64,000 nt of DNA, taken from the NCBI RefSeq assembly GCF_019091455.1, contig NZ_JAGXJN010000008.1, positions 69,600 to 133,599 of the forward strand, in the 5' to 3' direction. The notes under the pieces were generated by a model. That model did no database searches. It saw only the letters and a program-made list of their open reading frames with translations, and was not told the DNA's origin. Shown here piece after piece: positions 1 to 6,138 of this stretch (position 1 is its first letter; every line of letters begins with the position of its first letter). Origin of the DNA: Chitinophaga sp. GbtcB8. Lineage in GTDB: Bacteria > Bacteroidota > Bacteroidia > Chitinophagales > Chitinophagaceae. Made by a program: the position numbers and the translations under genes.

Positions 1-93
1 TTTATTATATTTCCCGTATCTTTACACTCCAATAAGATCTATGTAATGAAAGGAATAAGGTGTTTGAAGAGTTAGTTTTTTTTGAAATAATAA

Positions 94-109
94 AAGACAA
101 AATTGTCTT
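94..109. promoter_or_regulatory. Inverted repeat just upstream of ccoN
   Basis: AAGACAA and TTGTCTT form a perfect 7-bp dyad around a 2-bp centre, ending 5 bp before the chosen ATG of ccoN. The position suits an operator or a translation-level control element. It does not match the classical FNR box, so the binding protein is unknown. A weak TATCTTTA match to the Bacteroidota -7 element lies near position 18. The role is inferred from position only. Confidence 0.35.
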
Positions 110-114
110 ATTTT

Positions 115-2274
115 ATGAATACGCGAGCTAATAAAACATGGCGCATTTTGTTCACACTTGCTTTTATGCAATTGTTCTTTATTTTATCTGTTAATGCACA
201 GGGTACTTCAAAAGGCGCAGGTCACGCCGGCCTTTTTATTTTTTTGATTCTCTTCCTGGTTGTTGTTCTGGGAATCGCTATATCAACGCTGGCGAAAACG
301 AAGGAGATGATAAGTGAAAATAGGAAAACGAAAGCCAGCTTTAAAGATAAAGATTTTGGCAACTACCTACGGGATCTCGATAGCCGGGAAATTGAAATTA
401 TTCTGAAAAGAAAACGCAATCCTTCTAAAGATAATGATGCAGGCGGGTCTGACGGTCTTAAATTTAAAAGCGCATTTTTATCAATTGTTTCATTATTAAC
501 TACAACCGGGCTCTTTGCACAGAATAATAAGGGCCAACCAGATTCATTGCTAAGTGAAGAAGGTGTTATTATCACAATCATTTTAGTTATGACGCCAATT
601 GCAATTGGTGTGCTTTTGATGTTTTTGAAGGTTAGGGGACTATTCAGGCAATTCCGCAATAAGAGAAACCTCGCAGAAGCAGATAAACTGGCCGATTATA
701 TTTCCAGTTTGGATAACGAAGAAGCTGTGACGGCTTTGGAAAAGCGTAAAGCAGCCCTTGACTATCAGCTCTCACATACAGAACTCGCAGGTGCCTTTTC
801 CGCAGCTGATGAAAAGGGAATGATCAGCAATGCCGGTCCTGCCAGTGGATTGACCTTTGTGGCAATTAAAAAGAAAGCGGTTAAACGGCCGAATATAGAT
901 CCACAACTGGCAAAACTAATCTTATGGTACATCGGTACTGCCGCTTTTTGGTTATTATTTGGAACAACAATAGGTGAATATCTTGGCATTAAATTCGTGT
1001 CGCCCGATGCAGACCATTTGAGCTGGTTAAGCTTTGGCCGTCTTCGGCCCGTTCACACGAATGCTGTTTTTTGGGGATGGGCGTCCTTAGGTATGCTGGG
1101 ATTAGGCCATTATATTGTACCCACGGTAAGTAATACGGCGCTTGCCAGTTTAAAGAAAGGATGGTATGCGCTTTGCCTCATTAATGCTTCGGTTGTCATG
1201 GGCACGATATGTCTCATGGCTGGTATTAATAATGGCGGTGGGGAATACCGGGAATACATTTGGCCGGTTATGTTACTTTTTGCGATAGGCGTTGTATTGA
1301 CGTTAATTAATTTCCTGCAAACCATTGCGAAGAGGAAAACAAAGGAGATATACATTTCCAACTGGTATATGGTGGCTGCAGTCATGTTTGCCATAGTCAT
1401 AATGTTAACTGCCTACATACCTGTGTGGCAAAACGGGTTGGGTGAGACTATTGTACAAGGTTACTACATGCACCAGGGCGTGGGCATGTGGTTTATGTTG
1501 TTTACGCTGGGTATAGTTTATTATTTTCTTCCACAGCAGTTAAATAAACCTATTTATTCCTATAGCCTGGGGATACTCGCTTTCTGGACGCAAATCCTGT
1601 TTTATACAGTTATAGGAACGCACCATTTTGTTTTTAGTGCAATTCCCTGGTGGTTACAAACGGTTGCTATTGTCGGTAGTATAGGTATGATCATACCGGT
1701 TGTAGCAGGTACCACCAATTTCCTTTTGACATTTAAAGGCGCATGGCATAAAGTGGCTGGTAGCTACACCTTACCTTTTTTCCTTATTGGTATCGTATTT
1801 TATTTTACAGGCTCCATGCAGGGAACTGCGGAAGCATTTCGTTCAACCAATTTGATCTGGCACTTTACTGATTTTACGGTTGCTCACTCCCATCTTACTA
1901 TGTATGGCATTATTTCATTCTTTCTGTGGGCTGCCATATACGCGGTGGTGCCAAGGCTTACAGGTAAGGAGCCACCGCAAGTTACAGTAGGCGCCCATTT
2001 CTGGTTAGCATTAATTGGATTGTTGTTTTACACCATTCCTTTGATGTATGGAAGCACCATGCGCGGTTGGATGTGGGTAAAAGGTATGCCTTTTATCGAT
2101 ACGGTTACCCACATGGCTCCATATTGGCTCTGGAGAGCTATTGGCGGCAGTCTTATGTGGCTATCCCATATCTTTTTTGCTTATAACGTGTATCGGATGC
2201 TGGCAAGCAGAGGAATTACAGATGTAAAAGAAGCAGCATTAAAAAAATTAGAGCAAGGATTGATAAAGAATTAG
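115..2274 (+). CDS. ccoN: cbb3-type cytochrome c oxidase subunit I (CcoN) with duplicated N-terminal extension
   Basis: This is the catalytic heme-copper subunit of a high-affinity terminal oxidase in the cytoplasmic membrane, reducing O2 with electrons from c-type cytochromes. I chose ATG at 115 over TTG at 103. The core (about residues 265-700) has every expected ligand: His314 in RPVHTN for heme b, His453, His503 and His504 for CuB, Tyr497 for the cross-linked tyrosine, and His591/His593 for hemes b3 and b. The spacings 453-497-503-591 equal those I recall for the Pseudomonas stutzeri enzyme (207-251-257-345). Residues 1-260 are extra: two similar units (about 11-100 and 119-212), each with a signal-peptide-like segment ending near an Ala-Gln, one transmembrane helix and a charged helix of the pattern Y-x3-LD-x2-E ending in KRK. 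The next gene encodes the c-type subunit. Identity of the core is secure; the role of the extension is unknown. Confidence 0.95.
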   Translation: MNTRANKTWRILFTLAFMQLFFILSVNAQGTSKGAGHAGLFIFLILFLVVVLGIAISTLAKTKEMISENRKTKASFKDKDFGNYLRDLDSREIEIILKRKRNPSKDNDAGGSDGLKFKSAFLSIVSLLTTTGLFAQNNKGQPDSLLSEEGVIITIILVMTPIAIGVLLMFLKVRGLFRQFRNKRNLAEADKLADYISSLDNEEAVTALEKRKAALDYQLSHTELAGAFSAADEKGMISNAGPASGLTFVAIKKKAVKRPNIDPQLAKLILWYIGTAAFWLLFGTTIGEYLGIKFVSPDADHLSWLSFGRLRPVHTNAVFWGWASLGMLGLGHYIVPTVSNTALASLKKGWYALCLINASVVMGTICLMAGINNGGGEYREYIWPVMLLFAIGVVLTLINFLQTIAKRKTKEIYISNWYMVAAVMFAIVIMLTAYIPVWQNGLGETIVQGYYMHQGVGMWFMLFTLGIVYYFLPQQLNKPIYSYSLGILAFWTQILFYTVIGTHHFVFSAIPWWLQTVAIVGSIGMIIPVVAGTTNFLLTFKGAWHKVAGSYTLPFFLIGIVFYFTGSMQGTAEAFRSTNLIWHFTDFTVAHSHLTMYGIISFFLWAAIYAVVPRLTGKEPPQVTVGAHFWLALIGLLFYTIPLMYGSTMRGWMWVKGMPFIDTVTHMAPYWLWRAIGGSLMWLSHIFFAYNVYRMLASRGITDVKEAALKKLEQGLIKN

Positions 2275-2300
2275 ATTTCATCATTTGTTGAATATGAAAC

Positions 2301-3308
2301 ATGGAATTATTTGATAACCATAAAAAGCTATTTAGCACAGCAGCCCTTTTTTTTATTAGCCTTACTATACTGGTAGCCATTACTCCTGCATTAAACAATC
2401 AAAAGAATAACCAACCATTGCCCGGCGTAGAACCATTAAGTGAGCAGGCGATAAAAGGGAAGGCTGTTTATATCGCCAATGGTTGTGTAGGCTGTCATAC
2501 ACAACAGGTGCGTAATGTTGATATGGATAAAATATGGGGTGGCCGGCCGGGTATGGCTGCTGATTATGCGCTCAATAAACGCACGGATATCTGGAGGAAC
2601 ACTGCTACCCTGATGGGTACGGAACGCACTGGTCCGGATCTTACAAATATCGGTTCACGGCAACCCAGCTCTGACTGGAATCTCGTTCATTTATATAATC
2701 CGAGAATAGTGGTGAAGGAATCCATTATGCCGGCTTATCCCTGGATGTTCACGATTAAAAAAGATCCTGCTAAGGGAGACGTAATTGTTAATGTGCCTGA
2801 AGAATACCTCGAAGGAAAGGAAGGGAAAGTAGTGGCTGATAAGGAAGCCCTTTACCTGGTTGCTTACCTGCAATCGCTGAAGCAAGCGAAATTGCCGGAT
2901 GGCAGTACGGCTGCCGAATTTTTATATAAGAGCGTAGAAAAAGAGCAAGCTGGTGCAACTCCGAAAAAGGCGGTGGATGGAGCCTTGCTGTATGCAACTC
3001 ATTGTCAAAGTTGTCACCAGGCCAATGGGGAAGGTTTACCTGGCGCATTTCCTTCTCTGAAAGGCAGCCCGATTGTATTGGATGATAATGCAGAATTAAT
3101 GGTGAACATTATCATGAATGGCTACGATGCGAGGCAAAATTATGGCGTAATGCCGGCGGTGGGAACTAACGCGGGCTTAACGGCCGAAGAAATTGCAGCT
3201 ATAATGAATCATGAAAAAACGAGCTGGGGCAACAGTGCCCGGCAAATCAGCCCGGAAGAGGTTCAGAAGCTTATTGAATTTGTGAAACTAAATGCTACTA
3301 CCAAATAA
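2301..3308 (+). CDS. ccoO: Di-heme cytochrome c subunit of cbb3 oxidase (CcoO-like N-terminus plus C-terminal cytochrome c domain)
   Basis: Passes electrons to CcoN from the periplasmic side of the membrane. One N-terminal membrane anchor (about residues 10-30) is followed by a CcoO-type domain with CVGCH at 62-66, then the conserved stretch with RTGPDLTNIGSR and a YNPR motif. A second class I cytochrome c domain carries CQSCH at 235-239 with a downstream methionine in VMPAVG. The 335-residue length and second heme make this a CcoO-CcoP-like fusion; no separate ccoP is visible. It lies 26 bp after ccoN in the same orientation, so the two are almost certainly cotranscribed. The family call is firm, and the idea that the second domain replaces CcoP is inferred. 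Confidence 0.9.
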   Translation: MELFDNHKKLFSTAALFFISLTILVAITPALNNQKNNQPLPGVEPLSEQAIKGKAVYIANGCVGCHTQQVRNVDMDKIWGGRPGMAADYALNKRTDIWRNTATLMGTERTGPDLTNIGSRQPSSDWNLVHLYNPRIVVKESIMPAYPWMFTIKKDPAKGDVIVNVPEEYLEGKEGKVVADKEALYLVAYLQSLKQAKLPDGSTAAEFLYKSVEKEQAGATPKKAVDGALLYATHCQSCHQANGEGLPGAFPSLKGSPIVLDDNAELMVNIIMNGYDARQNYGVMPAVGTNAGLTAEEIAAIMNHEKTSWGNSARQISPEEVQKLIEFVKLNATTK

Positions 3309-3323
3309 TTATAAATAACAGGT

Positions 3324-3584
3324 ATGAAACGAATTCCTTTTTTATTGATACTACTTGCAGGGTTTGGGACAGCTTATTCCTGTCCTGCCTGTAAAAAGCA
3401 GCAGCCCGGTATCCTGAAAGGCATTACTCATGGCAGCGGCCCGCAAAGCGGATGGGATTATTTAATTATAGCAGTTGCAGCGGTAATTGTGCTTGCAACC
3501 CTTTTCTTTTCGGTGAAATACTTGTTATCACCTGGCGAAAAGAGTGAAAACCATATTAAAAGGATGGCGTTAAACTATGAATAA
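3324..3584 (+). CDS. Small secreted/membrane protein with CPxC motif, cbb3-associated
   Basis: An 86-residue protein with a signal peptide (about 1-19), a short exported segment holding a Cys-Pro-Ala-Cys pair followed by KKQQP, and one transmembrane helix (about 46-66) with a positively charged C-terminus. I do not recognise a named domain. Similar small proteins sit beside cbb3 genes in related bacteria as far as I recall. The CPxC pair could bind a metal or heme, or act as a redox pair. It starts 15 bp after the cytochrome gene and its stop codon shares one base with the next start, so it belongs to the oxidase operon. A role in assembly or stability is inference. Confidence 0.7.
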   Translation: MKRIPFLLILLAGFGTAYSCPACKKQQPGILKGITHGSGPQSGWDYLIIAVAAVIVLATLFFSVKYLLSPGEKSENHIKRMALNYE

Positions 3585-3988
3585 TGAAAGAAAACAGCAC
3601 CATATTCATTTTCATTGATGATGAGCGGCAGCCAATTGCCAGTTTTGAATCGCCGGTGCATTTTGAGCTGGACACCAGAAAGTTAATTGATGGCAACCAT
3701 ATTCTCAGAATTGTAAGCAAAGATCCTACGGGCAAAGAAGGTATCCGCGTAATACCGTTTGAAGTAAGGAACGGACCCGCCATTGCTATTGAAGGGATCA
3801 AAGAAAATGACGTTGTAGATGGGGTGCTGCCATTAATGATCAATGCGTATGGAAAAGGAGATCAAAAGAAGTTTTTAATTGAAGGTAGCGAAACACCTCA
3901 GAGCATTCCTTCCTGGGTATGGATATTAATTATTGGTATAGTTGGATGGGTTGCATACTACTTTATTAGTTACCTATCAATCAATTGA
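3584..3988 (+). CDS. Tail-anchored protein with Ig-like beta domain, end of cbb3 operon
   Basis: A 134-residue protein without a signal peptide. Residues 1-105 are beta-rich and resemble an Ig/cadherin-like fold (alternating hydrophobic strands, a GNHILRIVSKDPTGKEG stretch). Residues about 112-130 form a single C-terminal transmembrane helix (WVWILIIGIVGWVAYY). The start overlaps the stop of the preceding gene by one base, showing translational coupling with the oxidase genes. It is probably an accessory subunit or assembly factor of the cbb3 complex. No enzymatic motif is visible and the family has no name that I can give. Confidence 0.65.
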   Translation: MKENSTIFIFIDDERQPIASFESPVHFELDTRKLIDGNHILRIVSKDPTGKEGIRVIPFEVRNGPAIAIEGIKENDVVDGVLPLMINAYGKGDQKKFLIEGSETPQSIPSWVWILIIGIVGWVAYYFISYLSIN

Positions 3989-4540
3989 TGTGTACGATGA
4001 GTTACGTAAAAGATATATTGATAGTAGTAGTATTTTAAAATTGAATAGGATATGTATTCAAGGGCTTACACTATTGAATTAGGCTACCTTGGCTAATTTG
4101 CCATAAATTATTAGTATATTTGGAAACATGGCAGGTATTATTATAAATATTCTTATCGGTTCGTATAAAAAGCACATTGTGCTTGATATGACAGATTCTT
4201 TTACCTGTTCATTTGCAGAATTCTTTCCTTTCTGCATTAAGTTATATTATATCTCCAATTTCAAAGACTTTAGTACGCCTCTCCAGGCCTGACATCCTCA
4301 GTTCTTGGGTTGTTTCATGCATCGTCATCGGCGGGCAAATCAATAGCTCAACTCTTATCGTCGATAGCCCATTAGCTATGCATTTGCAAAAAGGTGGATG
4401 TACACATGCCTGTTATTGATTTATCGTAATCAATAGCCTGGCAGCTCCAGCACTAAAAAACATCAAAAGCCGTATAGCTGAAGATACGCAGCCCTGGCTG
4501 TAGCCCTTATTCCGGAATTAACAAGTTAAATTATAATGCA
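3989..4540. other. Intergenic stretch without a supported gene
   Basis: These 552 bases carry no ORF that I can assign. A possible promoter lies at 4089-4122. Two open stretches (from 4128, about 49 codons, and 4213-4419, 68 codons) have no recognisable similarity and no clear ribosome-binding site. The neighbouring 4969-5214 stretch holds gene remnants, so this region may also be decayed coding sequence, but I could not name a parent gene. Confidence 0.4.
4089..4122 (+). promoter_or_regulatory. Candidate Bacteroidota-type promoter
   Basis: TATATTTG at 4115-4122 fits the -7 consensus TANNTTTG exactly, with TTG at 4089-4091 separated by 23 bases, the upper end of the usual range. It would start a transcript near 4129 running toward the cupin gene at 4541. 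It is supported by motif match alone. Confidence 0.35.
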
Positions 4541-4957
4541 ATGGATGAAAAGTATAATGATTCTACTTCGCAGCGCCCGGAAGGCGACCGCATGATTGAT
4601 GGCCAATTGGTGAGCATCGATCTGCCGTTATTTATGAAACTGGTCCGGGAAGAAAAACCATGGAAGGATGGCAAACGGAATGCTATAACTGTTTTTAAAA
4701 CCAGTGGGCTGCGGATTGTTCTTATTGCTTTGCACCAGGGTTCAGAAATGACCAGGCATATTGCCGATGGTATTATCAGTGTGCAGGTTTTGGAGGGCCT
4801 GATACAATTTAATACGGATGAACAATCGGTTGAATTAAGTAAAGGACAGATGCTGGCCTTGCATGAGCGAATTCATCATAGCGTAAAAGCGCTGCAGGAA
4901 TCAATCTTTCTGCTAACTCTTGCAACCTCGTCAGGAGATGAGCAGCATCCTTTGTAA
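4541..4957 (+). CDS. Cupin-domain protein
   Basis: A 138-residue soluble protein. The segment from about residue 60 to 130 has the cupin barrel pattern: RIVLIALHQGSEMTRH, then a VQVLEG turn and a later LHERIHHSVKA strand. The first motif has a single His after the Glu, so metal binding is possible but not certain. No enzyme activity can be assigned; such stand-alone cupins often bind small ligands. The ATG is preceded by an A-rich leader and nothing suggests an earlier start. It stands alone between two non-coding or remnant stretches and upstream of DUF488 and universal stress genes. A role in stress or redox physiology is contextual inference. Confidence 0.8.
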   Translation: MDEKYNDSTSQRPEGDRMIDGQLVSIDLPLFMKLVREEKPWKDGKRNAITVFKTSGLRIVLIALHQGSEMTRHIADGIISVQVLEGLIQFNTDEQSVELSKGQMLALHERIHHSVKALQESIFLLTLATSSGDEQHPL

Positions 4958-4968
4958 GAATATTGGCA

Positions 4969-5214
4969 TGGAACAGTATAATGTAAAGACAGGTTCAATT
5001 GGTAAAGTCACACATGATGTATTGCAGCCCTTAGCTGGAAAACCGCCGGGATATTTCTTTACCCGGTCAAAACGGCAAGCGGGGGTATTCTAATTGAAAG
5101 AGATAGATCCACCCAGGGATGTGCAGGAAACGATGAATAAAGTTGTGAAAGCTGAAAATGAAAAGATAGCCGCCACTGGCTATGCAACAGCAGAGACAGT
5201 GGCAGACGGCGTTA
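4969..5214 (+). pseudogene. Fused gene remnants: flavodoxin/ferredoxin-reductase-like N-terminus and Band-7 (stomatin-like) fragment
   Basis: From ATG 4969 a 42-codon reading frame begins MEQYNVKTGSIGKVTHDVLQ and ends in TAA near 5091. I read this as the start of an FAD-binding ferredoxin/flavodoxin reductase, by remembered similarity. In the same frame after the stop comes a segment reading KEIDPPRDVQETMNKVVKAE and on through ATAETVADG. This closely resembles the helical part of SPFH/Band-7 proteins such as stomatin. The fragment lacks both the SPFH head and the tail. Two unrelated truncated genes joined in about 250 bases point to deletion. The Band-7 part is fairly convincing; the reductase part is weaker. 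Confidence 0.5.
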
Positions 5215-5254
5215 TTCCTGCATGATTCATCATTCACAGCTAAATGCCCGGGCA

Positions 5255-5608
5255 ATGAAAATAAAAATGAAAAGAGTGTATGAAAGGCCTGAGAAAGGAG
5301 ACGGCAATCGAATCCTTGTAGACAGGCTGTGGCCGCGCGGTCTTACAAAAGAAAAAGCAGAGATCGATTTATGGCTGAAAGACGTGGCTCCCAGCACAGA
5401 GCTTCGAAAATGGTTTGGACATGATCCAGGCAAATGGGAAGAATTTCAAGGAAGATATCGCAAGGAGCTTGAGGATAATAAGGAAAATATCGCTGCCCTG
5501 AAAGCACAGATAAAAAAAGGGTTAGTTACATTGGTTTACGGCGCAAAGGATGAGGAGCACAATGAAGCGATTGTTTTGAAAAAATGGCTGAGCGATAATT
5601 CCATCTGA
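5255..5608 (+). CDS. DUF488 family protein (YeaO-like)
   Basis: A 117-residue cytosolic protein of the DUF488 family, identified by the opening MKIKMKRVYERPEKGDGNR followed by ILVDRLWPRGLTKEKA and later WFGHDP. The start at 5255 was preferred to 5222 because the family normally begins a few residues before KRVYE. Its biochemical function is not established. It lies 39 bp upstream of the universal stress protein start, in the same direction, and probably shares a transcript with it and perhaps with aconitase. Length is typical for the family. Confidence 0.85.
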   Translation: MKIKMKRVYERPEKGDGNRILVDRLWPRGLTKEKAEIDLWLKDVAPSTELRKWFGHDPGKWEEFQGRYRKELEDNKENIAALKAQIKKGLVTLVYGAKDEEHNEAIVLKKWLSDNSI

Positions 5609-5647
5609 ATAGTGGATAAGATTCGTTTAAACCCTAAAGAAAGTAAA

Positions 5648-6112
5648 ATGAAAAAGATATTAATTGCATTGGACTATGATCCAACTGCGCAGAAGGTTGC
5701 AGAGACGGGCTATTATTTAGCAAAAGCTATGAATGCACAATCGGTTTTGTTGCATGTAACTGCAGGCGCTACTTATTACTCCGATCTAAATTATTCCCCT
5801 ATCATGGGATTTGAGGGTTTTAATAGCTTAAATACGCCCCAAACATTAACTGAGGAATTAAAGAATGTGGCACAGGGGTATCTGGATAAATCAAAAAAAT
5901 ATTTAGGTGACGAAACAATACAGACAGTTGTAAAAAGCGGCGATTTCGGAGAAATGATATTGGATACTGCAAAGGAAGTAAAAGCCGATATAATTGTTAT
6001 GGGCACCCATAGCCGGCGCGGACTGGAAAAAATATTAATGGGTAGCGTGGCCGAATACGTTTTGCATCGTACTTCAATACCTGTATTGATTATACCAACT
6101 AAATCTATCTGA
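5648..6112 (+). CDS. Universal stress protein (UspA family)
   Basis: A 154-residue protein with a single Usp domain. The N-terminal strand KKILIALDYDPTAQKVAE and the C-terminal GTHSRRGLEKILMGSVAEYV match the nucleotide-binding pattern G-x2-G-x9-G-(S/T) of ATP-binding Usp proteins only loosely, so ATP binding is likely but not certain. ATG 5648 is chosen over an upstream GTG at 5612 because the Usp fold begins directly there. Usp proteins near cbb3 oxidases are commonly induced by oxygen limitation; here that is inference from neighbourhood. Only 26 bp separate it from acnA. Confidence 0.88.
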   Translation: MKKILIALDYDPTAQKVAETGYYLAKAMNAQSVLLHVTAGATYYSDLNYSPIMGFEGFNSLNTPQTLTEELKNVAQGYLDKSKKYLGDETIQTVVKSGDFGEMILDTAKEVKADIIVMGTHSRRGLEKILMGSVAEYVLHRTSIPVLIIPTKSI

Positions 6113-6138
6113 TAAAAAGTAATTAAAGCCGCATTACC

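Noticed and set aside
4213-4419. 68-codon plus-strand frame after the cbb3 operon
   Set aside because: It begins with TTG, has no similarity I know, and lies in a region that shows decay.
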